Of a DNA stretch of 5,088 nucleotides, positions 1 to 5,088 are shown piece after piece; the first letter of the stretch is position 1, and each line of letters begins with the position of its first letter. The translations under genes and the position numbers were made by a program. A model generated the notes under the pieces. It saw only the letters and a program-made list of their open reading frames with translations. It did not search any database and was not told where the DNA came from. The stretch is from Bacteroidales bacterium (lineage in GTDB: Bacteria > Bacteroidota > Bacteroidia > Bacteroidales > UBA932). The stretch covers positions 1-5,088 of the forward strand of contig JAFUQW010000151.1 in the NCBI GenBank assembly GCA_017472115.1, in the 5' to 3' direction.

Positions 1-74
1 AGGATCAGAGGCAGGGCCACGAACAGCACGAGGAATATCGTGTAAGGCAGAGCCCAGGTGCTTCTTCTACTCAT
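1..74 (-). CDS. potB: Spermidine/putrescine ABC transporter permease, PotB-type (N-terminal fragment)
   Basis: Only the first 24 codons are present; the gene runs off the left edge. The ATG (72-74) overlaps the end of the upstream ATPase gene by 8 bases, the usual layout of translationally coupled transporter genes. The visible protein begins [18 protein letters not shown]: a short basic N-terminus followed at once by a hydrophobic run (about residues 7-24) that would be the first transmembrane helix. This fits the start of a binding-protein-dependent permease, in which a basic cytoplasmic tip precedes helix 1. PotB-type permeases pair with PotC in the inner membrane and pass polyamine from the periplasmic binding protein PotD, powered by PotA. 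The PotB name comes mainly from gene order after potA, because no diagnostic motif (such as the EAA loop) lies inside the window. It could be another permease of the same importer superfamily. Confidence 0.75.
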   Translation of the reverse strand, partial: MSRRSTWALPYTIFLVLFVALPLI

Positions 75-1446
75 TTTCTATGATCTTGATGTCCTTAGCG
101 GCGATGTTAATACCTACAAGGTCTCCCTTGTCCCAGATGTCGTTGGTGTCAACCCATATATGGTCTCCGTCATCAGTCAGAATGGTCAGATGATAGTGGT
201 CACCCTTGTAGAGGAGGAAATGTACCAGACCGGAAAGCATACCGTCCTCAGGATGGTCGATGAGCTCGACCTTCGAGAACTTCACTTCCACCTTCACCTT
301 GTCGCCGGCGGCAAATTTCGTCTGCGGCTTGCATTCGAAGGTCTCTTCGAGGAACTTCACGTGGTTCTCGTCAATCACCTCAGCCTCAAAGGTATTGCAA
401 GTCCTTTCCTTGTGCATTACCTGGATGTCGGCCGGCCTGATGATCAGACCCACCTCCGAGTCAGGCTCGAAGGCATTGTAGTCCTGGATCATGAGTTCAT
501 ATCCCTTGTCGGTATCGACGAACATCTCGTAGTGGACGCCCTTGAACGTGCAAGACTTCACCTTTGCCGTGAGCTGTGCACCGTCGAGCTTGTTCATGAT
601 ATAGATATCCTCAGGACGCACGACCACATCGACATCTACATTCTCTCCGAATCCCTCATCGACACATTCGAATTCATGACCCACAAACTCCACGAGCCTG
701 TCCTTGACCATCTTGCCGTTGAGGATGTTGGACTCGCCGATGAAGTCTGCCACGAATGAGTTCTGCGGCTCGTTGTATATGTCTGTAGGGGTGCCTATCT
801 GCTGGATCTTGCCTTCGTTCATCACCACGATGGTATCCGAAAGCGTAAGGGCTTCCTCCTGGTCATGGGTCACATAGACGAAGGTGATGCCGAGCTTGCG
901 GTGCATCTCCTTGAGCTCTATCTGCATGTCCTTGCGCATCTTCAGGTCGAGTGCTGCAAGAGGCTCGTCGAGAAGAAGCACCTTCGGCTGGTTCACGATG
1001 GCGCGGGCGATGGCCACACGCTGCTGCTGGCCGCCGGAAAGCGACTCCACGTCCCTGTCCTCATAGTCGGTCATGCTCACCATCTTGAGCACTTTGCGCA
1101 CGCGCTTGTCGATCTCATCAGTCGGCACCTTCTGGAGCTTGAGACCGAAGGCGATATTCTCATACACATCCAGATGAGGGAAGAGGGCATAGCGCTGGAA
1201 CACCGTATTCACCGGGCGCAGATGCGGAGGAGTGTCCGTTATGTTCTCGCCGTTGATGAGGATTTCGCCGGAGTCTGCCGAACCGAAACCGGCAAGCAGA
1301 CGCAGAAGGGTGGTCTTTCCGCATCCTGACGGGCCGAGGATGGTCAGGAACTCGCCCTTGTTGACATAAAGGCTTACATCGTTGAGGATGCACTTGTCTC
1401 CAAAGCTCTTCGAGATATGCTTGAGTTCAATAATGTGCTCTTTCAT
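67..1446 (-). CDS. potA: Spermidine/putrescine ABC transporter ATP-binding protein PotA, with enlarged C-terminus
   Basis: This is the ATPase that energises polyamine uptake, acting as a dimer on the cytoplasmic face of a PotBC-type permease. All ABC motifs are present: Walker [10 protein letters not shown] (residues 38-46), Q-loop Q84 in [10 protein letters not shown], signature LSGGQ (136-140), Walker B LLLDEP with D160/E161, D-loop ALD (165-167) and switch His194 in [12 protein letters not shown] at 1446 is chosen because the protein starts directly with the first ABC strand and lies 3 bases after the porin stop. The length, 459 residues, exceeds the 378 of E. coli PotA. The excess is in the C-terminal TOBE/OB-fold region (about 241-459), which looks like two tandem copies of a two-part unit: the stretch near 301-342 (FKGVHY...RPADIQVM) resembles that near 412-456 (YKGDHY...AAKDIKII). 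Substrate is inferred from PotA-like ATPase motifs and the following permease; another organic solute of the same CUT1/polyamine class is possible. It is probably cotranscribed with the porin upstream and potB downstream. Confidence 0.88.
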   Translation of the reverse strand: MKEHIIELKHISKSFGDKCILNDVSLYVNKGEFLTILGPSGCGKTTLLRLLAGFGSADSGEILINGENITDTPPHLRPVNTVFQRYALFPHLDVYENIAFGLKLQKVPTDEIDKRVRKVLKMVSMTDYEDRDVESLSGGQQQRVAIARAIVNQPKVLLLDEPLAALDLKMRKDMQIELKEMHRKLGITFVYVTHDQEEALTLSDTIVVMNEGKIQQIGTPTDIYNEPQNSFVADFIGESNILNGKMVKDRLVEFVGHEFECVDEGFGENVDVDVVVRPEDIYIMNKLDGAQLTAKVKSCTFKGVHYEMFVDTDKGYELMIQDYNAFEPDSEVGLIIRPADIQVMHKERTCNTFEAEVIDENHVKFLEETFECKPQTKFAAGDKVKVEVKFSKVELIDHPEDGMLSGLVHFLLYKGDHYHLTILTDDGDHIWVDTNDIWDKGDLVGINIAAKDIKIIENE

Positions 1447-1449
1447 TTA

Positions 1450-2520
1450 CTATCTGTTAAGTTTTGTGAATAGGTTCTTTGCTGTACGGGTGAGATTCAT
1501 TTTCCATGTCAGGCCGATCTCGAGCCTGTTGCCTCCGAAATTGTTTCCGGCCCAAGCGGCATGAAGCCTGATGTCCTCATTGTCCTTGACCGGAAAGAAC
1601 TCAAGACCTGCTCCGTAGAAGAGATAGTCGCTGCCGAGACATTCCTCGTATGCCAGTTCGTAAGGCAGGTCTTCGGCCGTTCGCTCCCATCCGAATTTTC
1701 CGAACACGCGCAGGCGGTCGATGATATTGTATGAAGGAGCTGCGAGAAGCGTGAAATCCTCTGTGAAAAGCCCTTTGATTTCTGCCCCGCGGGTCATGTA
1801 TTCCAGGTCTAATGTAAAGTCACCGAAATAGAACCTGTTGCCGAGATTGAGAGCCTTGACATAATGCTTAGGCTCTGTCTGCCAGAGGTTTACCGTCCAG
1901 TAAGACTCATAGAAGTCCCATGCGCCGCGCCATGCCGCCGCATAGGCGAAAAGGTTCGGCTCGCCGTAGGAGAACGGAGAATTCGCGACCTGCAGGCTGA
2001 CTTCGTGATCATCTGCAGGATACCATGTCGCATATGCTCCCCACTGCCAGCAGTCGAGCATGTTGTAGAACATGGAGTTCATGTCGTAGTAGGTGTCGAG
2101 ATCGTAAGCGTCATACTCGAAACTTCCCACAAGGAGCCCGTCCTTGCCGGCCGTGAAGGCGAAGTCGCCGATTTCGTAGGTGAGAGTGAGCCAGTTGGTT
2201 CCGTTGAATCCGGAATTGTCCTCGTAGTAGCTTGACGCTATACGCTGATTGATGCTGTAGGAAAATCCGCTGCCTATCGTTCCGTTTATATCGAGATAGA
2301 GCCCGTCGCCGAAAAACCGGCCGGTACCTTCCGAGAAGTCCTGTGCATAGCCGCCACGCATATCCAATGATATGTCCGGAATGTAGTCAGTGACTTCCAT
2401 CTCGTTTGCATCCCCCCAGGATGACTTCTGCAATGTCGCAGTACTTTCTACTTCCTGCGCGCTGACTGCAGAGCCGATTGTCGTAAGGACAACCCCCAAA
2501 AAGACAAGCAGTTTCTTCAT
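1450..2520 (-). CDS. Outer-membrane porin (OprP/OprO-like beta-barrel), first gene of the pot operon
   Basis: A 356-residue exported protein. MKKLLVFLGVVLTTIGSAVSA is a clear signal peptide with an AVSA|Q cleavage site after residue 21. The rest is dominated by alternating polar/aromatic strands typical of outer-membrane barrels, for example YLDINGTIGSGFSYSINQ (74-91), WLTLTYEIGDFAFTAGKD (109-126) and the closing strand LEIGLTWKMNL (332-342), followed by a 14-residue basic tail. The GDFxFTAGKD pattern and the GAGLEFFPVKDNEDIRLHAAW stretch (302-322) recall phosphate-selective porin OprP/OprO relatives; this is recognition by eye, not a search. The mature protein has exactly two Cys (156 and 293). 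The segment 132-159 is rich in Asp, Tyr and Trp and could be a cation-attracting loop. The stop is 3 bases before potA, so it probably shares its transcript; passage of polyamines is an inference from that. Start ATG at 2520 is fixed by the signal peptide. Confidence 0.8.
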   Translation of the reverse strand: MKKLLVFLGVVLTTIGSAVSAQEVESTATLQKSSWGDANEMEVTDYIPDISLDMRGGYAQDFSEGTGRFFGDGLYLDINGTIGSGFSYSINQRIASSYYEDNSGFNGTNWLTLTYEIGDFAFTAGKDGLLVGSFEYDAYDLDTYYDMNSMFYNMLDCWQWGAYATWYPADDHEVSLQVANSPFSYGEPNLFAYAAAWRGAWDFYESYWTVNLWQTEPKHYVKALNLGNRFYFGDFTLDLEYMTRGAEIKGLFTEDFTLLAAPSYNIIDRLRVFGKFGWERTAEDLPYELAYEECLGSDYLFYGAGLEFFPVKDNEDIRLHAAWAGNNFGGNRLEIGLTWKMNLTRTAKNLFTKLNR

Positions 2521-2575
2521 CTATTTAACCTACAGTAAGATTCATAAAAAATTAGCGTACATTTGTTCAATCTGA

Positions 2576-2583
2576 CAAAAATA
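2576..2583 (-). promoter_or_regulatory. Candidate -7 promoter element for the porin-pot operon
   Basis: Read on the minus strand the site is TATTTTTG, an exact match to the Bacteroidetes -7 consensus TAnnTTTG. The porin ATG lies 55 bases downstream, which would give a leader of about 50 bases. No TTG is visible at the expected -33 distance (19-21 bases upstream), so the promoter is either weak, activator-dependent or misassigned. The leader has no Shine-Dalgarno sequence, normal for this phylum. Confidence 0.45.
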
Positions 2584-2625
2584 CAATATAGTTTTGAATT
2601 TATTGTCCTTTTCTGAGGTTTTTTT

Positions 2626-2694
2626 AGGGGTGTGCCGAGCAATTGCCTGGTTGTCAATGGTTTATGATTTGAAGGGGTGCAGGATATAGGGGTG
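2626..2694 (+). repeat. Three copies of AGGGGTG in the porin upstream region
   Basis: AGGGGTG occurs at 2626-2632, 2673-2679 and 2688-2694, all in the same orientation, inside the 220-base gap before the porin operon. Start-to-start spacings are 47 and 15 bases, so these are not tandem units. All lie upstream of the candidate -7 element at 2576-2583. They may be binding sites for a regulator or chance G-rich matches; nothing else in this gap looks like a gene. Confidence 0.35.
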
Positions 2695-2740
2695 GGATTA
2701 AGGCACAATTAGCTGAATTTCAGAGCTTTGCCGGCCACAT

Positions 2741-3706
2741 TCAAAAACGCATGCCGACAGAAAGATCGAGGGAGGCGGTGCGGAAATTGACCGTGGAAAT
2801 GCCTATGCCTAGGCAGAGACGGCGCCATGAAGTGATCAGACCGGCTTCCAGAGCCAGGCCTTTATGAGTGAAATCGCTGACACTGGCCCATGAATCTTCT
2901 ATGTCCTGCCATAGAATGATCTTCTGTCCGTATCCTGCACCTGCATAGATGTCAAGCCATGGAGCAAGACCTGCAAGAGTTCCGGCAGTCACCATGAGAT
3001 CGGACTTCTGCATGTTGCCGTTGCCAAGAAAGGCGTAGCCGTTGCCTATCGTGCCGTTGCTCAGGCAGGAATATGCTGACTTCCTGAATATGAAATTACT
3101 TCGCAGGCGCATGTATCCTCCCCAGCCGATCTCTTTGCCGTAGCTCAGCCTATCTTTCTTCAGCCCGGCCATCAGTCCGTAGGTAACAGGCAGTGAAAAT
3201 TCGGCCATGACATAGAAATTCATGCTTTTGTGTTCCGTCTGGCCGTACTGTTCCGTTTCCGTGTTGTCGAAGTGTTCGCCGATGTGTTTCCGAGATGATG
3301 AAGGGACCGAAATAATCATCATGCCGACTGCCTCTCCCGTCAATTCCGGCATGTCCCTTCTTATGGGCACATGGTCCATTGCCAAAGGACGGTTTCCTGT
3401 TGTAAACCAATGATTTATCATTTTGAAACGGCTCTGCTGAAGTGGATTGAGACAGATGGAATCGGCCTTGATCTCGCGATTCATCGCAACGAACTTGCTT
3501 ATCATGCCCGATGCATGGGTTCGTGAAACCTGTCTGCCTTCCGACACGAGGGCTTTCAAGTCAAGACATTCCTTGCAGAGAAGTTCATACCGGTTCAATC
3601 TTTCATCCATCTCAGGCTTTGTCACCATCTTTGGCTGACCATACAGGCCGGATGCCAGCAAAAAAAGGAAAATCCCACACAGAATATGTCTCAAAGCCGT
3701 TTTCAT
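2741..3706 (-). CDS. Predicted outer-membrane beta-barrel protein with N-terminal helical domain, function unknown
   Basis: I do not recognise a named family. The 321-residue protein starts with a signal peptide (MKTALRHILCGIFLFLLASG, then LYG|Q, cleaved near 23). Residues about 27-105 look helical, with a Cys pair (LLCKECLDLK, 42-51), an SRTHASGMISKFVAMNREIK helix (61-80) and an FKMINHWFTTGNRP turn (94-107). Residues about 160-321 alternate hydrophobic and polar residues in strands with Gly/Asn turns (for example GLAPWLDIYAGAGYGQ, 246-261) and end LDLSVGMRF; a terminal Phe after an amphipathic strand is the usual BAM-recognition signal of outer-membrane barrels. The barrel part is small, about 8 strands. 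ATG at 3706 is preferred over an in-frame TTG at 3724 because it places the basic signal-peptide tip at the N-terminus. It diverges from the kinase gene across 71 bases. No transcription terminator is visible after its stop. Confidence 0.75.
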   Translation of the reverse strand: MKTALRHILCGIFLFLLASGLYGQPKMVTKPEMDERLNRYELLCKECLDLKALVSEGRQVSRTHASGMISKFVAMNREIKADSICLNPLQQSRFKMINHWFTTGNRPLAMDHVPIRRDMPELTGEAVGMMIISVPSSSRKHIGEHFDNTETEQYGQTEHKSMNFYVMAEFSLPVTYGLMAGLKKDRLSYGKEIGWGGYMRLRSNFIFRKSAYSCLSNGTIGNGYAFLGNGNMQKSDLMVTAGTLAGLAPWLDIYAGAGYGQKIILWQDIEDSWASVSDFTHKGLALEAGLITSWRRLCLGIGISTVNFRTASLDLSVGMRF

Positions 3707-3709
3707 ATC

Positions 3710-3740
3710 GTGCAAATTTAGCAAAAAAGCCTTATCTTTG
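3710..3740 (+). promoter_or_regulatory. Candidate promoter of the kinase gene (-33 GTG, -7 TATCTTTG)
   Basis: TATCTTTG at 3733-3740 matches the Bacteroidetes -7 consensus TAnnTTTG exactly. GTG at 3710-3712, 20 bases upstream, stands where TTG is expected and matches two of three bases. Transcription would begin near 3745, leaving a leader of about 33 bases before the ATG at 3778. The leader ends ATTTTTTACACAT, AT-rich and without a Shine-Dalgarno sequence, as usual in this phylum. Confidence 0.5.
3713..3720 (-). promoter_or_regulatory. Candidate -7 promoter element for the barrel-protein gene
   Basis: The minus strand reads TAAATTTG, an exact TAnnTTTG match, ending only 6 bases before the ATG at 3706. 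If used, the transcript would start at or within a few bases of the start codon and be nearly leaderless. The -33 position shows only TTC at 21 bases spacing (3742-3744), so support is moderate. The site also sits directly beside the -33 position of the opposing kinase promoter. Confidence 0.4.
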
Positions 3741-3777
3741 AGAATTATATTGATGTCTTGACGGATTTTTTACACAT

Positions 3778-4812
3778 ATGCTCGGACCTTCAGGCTTTTT
3801 CTCTACCATAGGCGACACCGAATCTCCGGTATCTTCCAAGGATCTCGAAATCATTCATGATTCCGAGGCGGGATTCAATGTTCTCTACCGAGGAAACAAG
3901 AACGGAAGATTCTTTGTCTATAAGGCTCTGAAACAAGAATACCGTGGCAATCCATTCTACGAAGAACTTCTCAAAAAGGATTTCAATATAGGTTTTTCTC
4001 TGACCCATAGCGGCATCTGTCAGTACTACGGCATGGTCAATCTTCCGGATGTGGGCAACTGCATCGTGATGGAATGGATAGACGGATGCAGTCTCGAAGA
4101 ACTGATGGCACGTGACAGAATCAGCAAGCCGCTGGCAGTAAAGATAATAAATGAATTGTGCGATGCGCTTGCCTACATGCACCGCAAGCAGGTGATCCAT
4201 CGTGATCTCAAGCCGGAGAACATCCTCATCACCTACAACGGCAACAATGTGAAACTGATAGACTTCGGTCTTTCTGATGCGGATTCATATAATGCATTCA
4301 AGGCACCTGCAGGAACAAAGGTCTATGCTTCTCCTGAGCTTCTGACCGGAGGACATATCGACAGCAGAAGCGACATATGGTCATTGGGGGTGATAATAGG
4401 TGAACTTTCGGGACGGTACCGTCATGTCACAGCCAGGTGTATGGCGCGGGACAGGGACAGACGCTATTCCACGGCATCCGATGTGAAGGCGGCCGTACAT
4501 TCGGCAGGGCGTTACAGACTCTTCAGGGCATTGTCTTATGTCGTACCGGCCTTTCTTGCCGCAGTCGGACTGTGGTGGCTTTTCGAGAATGTGGAATTGC
4601 CTGCAGGAAATGAAACTGTGACTGAAACGGAAGTCGTGATACCTTCCGATACAGTGGCGGCGGATGGTGCAGTTCCGGTACAAGCTCCGGTGCAGGTGTC
4701 TGTCCCGGTGCAGGAGTCTGTGCCTGCCATAGAAGGAAAAAAGGCCGCGGAATCCATTGATGCCGCAGCCCTTGAAGATCTTTTCAACGAAGCATCGGAT
4801 ATGCTTCTGTAA
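3778..4812 (+). CDS. Membrane-anchored Hanks-type serine/threonine protein kinase with short C-lobe
   Basis: A 344-residue kinase with a cytoplasmic N-terminal domain (about 22-244), one transmembrane helix (about 251-269, preceded by Arg245/247/250) and a periplasmic tail of about 75 residues. Present: ATP-binding Lys49 (FVYKAL), catalytic loop HRDLKPEN (141-148), DFG (162-164), activation segment with AGT (178-180), SPE in place of APE (185-187), and DIWSLG (199-204). Unusual: the glycine-rich loop keeps one Gly (near DSEAGFNV), Asp68 stands where the helix-C Glu is expected, and only about 8 residues separate DIWSLG from the helix-H-like RYRHVTARC, so helix G is missing. Catalytic residues suggest an active enzyme. 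The tail holds PVQA/PVQVSV/PVQESV repeats (300-315) and ends in an amphipathic helix. ATG at 3778 is the first start after an in-frame stop at 3751. It diverges from a barrel-protein gene and converges on an unknown gene 8 bases away. Its substrate is unknown; no phosphatase gene is in view. Confidence 0.9.
   Translation: MLGPSGFFSTIGDTESPVSSKDLEIIHDSEAGFNVLYRGNKNGRFFVYKALKQEYRGNPFYEELLKKDFNIGFSLTHSGICQYYGMVNLPDVGNCIVMEWIDGCSLEELMARDRISKPLAVKIINELCDALAYMHRKQVIHRDLKPENILITYNGNNVKLIDFGLSDADSYNAFKAPAGTKVYASPELLTGGHIDSRSDIWSLGVIIGELSGRYRHVTARCMARDRDRRYSTASDVKAAVHSAGRYRLFRALSYVVPAFLAAVGLWWLFENVELPAGNETVTETEVVIPSDTVAADGAVPVQAPVQVSVPVQESVPAIEGKKAAESIDAAALEDLFNEASDMLL
4675..4722 (+). repeat. 18-base tandem repeat encoding PVQxSV in the kinase tail
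   Basis: Units CCGGTGCAGGTGTCTGTC (4687-4704) and CCGGTGCAGGAGTCTGTG (4705-4722) differ at two positions, and a 12-base partial unit (4675-4686) precedes them. They encode PVQA, PVQVSV and PVQESV at residues 300-315. The unit is a multiple of three, so copy-number change would lengthen or shorten the periplasmic linker without breaking the frame. Confidence 0.75.
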
Positions 4813-4820
4813 ATATGAAA

Positions 4821-5088
4821 TCAATCTACTTTCATGAGGTTTATGCCACCCTGCTGTCCTGCAATGTAGGATGGTGTGTATTCTCCGTTTCGCAGAATCT
4901 TTGATATGACAAGAGGATATTCGAGAATGACATTGGAAAGCTCGAAGCGGTCGCCCGGAAGAAGGTGGGAGTTTTCATTGCTGACCACTTCGAAATTGAA
5001 GTCTCCGAGGTAATCAAGCACCACTATCCTGTTCGGGGCCCATCCCAAGGTCACTTTCTGTCCCGGCTGCAGGGATGCGATGTCCAGA
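4821..5088 (-). CDS. C-terminal part of an unrecognised protein (5' end beyond window)
   Basis: The reading frame is open from 5088 to the TGA at 4821-4823 (89 codons visible) and has no ATG; a GTG at 5054 is in frame, but coding-like sequence continues upstream of it (LDIASLQPGQKVTLGW), so the gene almost certainly starts outside the window. I do not recognise the family. The visible part looks beta-rich, with short strands separated by charged or Gly/Pro turns: PGQKVTLGW, RIVVLDYLGDFNFEVVS, LLPGDRFELSNVI, and a tail NGEYTPSYIAGQQGGINLMK before the last two residues. No transmembrane helix, Cys pair or catalytic motif is seen in this part. It converges on the kinase gene with 8 bases between stop codons, so it belongs to a different transcript; a functional link to the kinase is possible but unsupported by the visible sequence. 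Confidence 0.7.
   Translation of the reverse strand, partial: LDIASLQPGQKVTLGWAPNRIVVLDYLGDFNFEVVSNENSHLLPGDRFELSNVILEYPLVISKILRNGEYTPSYIAGQQGGINLMKVD

Noticed and set aside
58..759. Long plus-strand open frame of 233 codons opposite potA
   Set aside because: It is antisense to the clearly coding C-terminal half of PotA, its product is low in recognisable structure, and it begins inside the potA/potB overlap. It is a by-product of potA codon usage.
865..1329. Plus-strand open frame of 154 codons opposite the PotA ATPase domain
   Set aside because: It lies entirely across the Walker, signature and D-loop motifs of potA on the other strand; its His/Leu/Glu-rich product is typical of an antisense shadow.
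2642..2658. ATTG-N9-CAAT dyad in the porin upstream region, considered as an operator
   Set aside because: Only four matched bases per arm; expected by chance in AT-rich DNA.
2517..2708. Minus-strand open frame of 63 codons in the gap before the porin
   Set aside because: Product is rich in Pro, Thr, Asn and Lys with no motif, it crosses the candidate promoter and ends on the porin start. It fits translated intergenic DNA.
2711..2727. Dyad AGCTGAATTTCAGAGCT just after the barrel-protein stop, considered as a terminator
   Set aside because: Only 3-5 pairs can form around a very small loop, and no T-run follows on the minus strand.
3707..3724. Upstream TTG start at 3724 for the barrel-protein gene
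   Set aside because: It would add six residues (MLNLHD) ahead of a well-formed signal peptide and would begin upstream of the candidate -7 element. The ATG at 3706 is better.
4381..4824. Minus-strand open frame of 147 codons opposite the kinase C-terminal half
   Set aside because: Arg/His/Cys-rich nonsense-like product antisense to conserved kinase motifs and the transmembrane segment.
4821..5054. GTG at 5054 as the true start of the rightmost gene
   Set aside because: The frame stays open and protein-like to the window edge (LDIASLQPGQK), so the GTG is an internal Val codon.

Overview
The window looks like a chromosomal segment of a Bacteroidota bacterium, most likely order Bacteroidales. 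Three things point there: start codons lack Shine-Dalgarno sequences and sit in AT-rich leaders; three intergenic sites match the Bacteroidetes -7 promoter element TAnnTTTG; and the proteins have a Bacteroidales flavour (a PotA with an enlarged C-terminus, a porin preceding it, a short membrane-anchored Hanks-type kinase). Coding regions look close to balanced in GC and the gaps are AT-rich. The genus cannot be fixed from this window. I see no RNA gene, insertion sequence, CRISPR array or phage gene.

Left half (1-2520, all minus strand): a tightly packed operon read right to left. It holds a signal-peptide-bearing outer-membrane porin (1450-2520), a PotA-type spermidine/putrescine ABC ATPase three bases downstream (67-1446), and the first 24 codons of a PotB-type permease that overlaps the potA stop by 8 bases (1-74, cut by the window edge). 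The plausible logic is one transcript supplying an outer-membrane pore plus the inner-membrane importer. The porin's link to polyamines is inferred from position only.

Middle (2521-2740): a 220-base intergenic stretch with a TAnnTTTG element for the porin operon and three copies of AGGGGTG of unknown meaning. No clear terminator is visible for the gene before it.

Right half (2741-5088): a predicted outer-membrane barrel protein (minus, 2741-3706) and a membrane-anchored Ser/Thr kinase (plus, 3778-4812) diverge from a 71-base gap containing back-to-back TAnnTTTG elements. The kinase keeps Lys, HRD and DFG but lacks the usual region between helices F and H, has Asp at the expected helix-C Glu position, and carries a Pro/Val/Gln-repeat periplasmic tail. 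Eight bases beyond its stop lies the convergent 3' end of an unrecognised gene (minus, 4821 to beyond 5088). The divergent kinase and barrel pair is the most interesting part of the window: it could be an envelope signalling module, but no functional link is proven by sequence alone.
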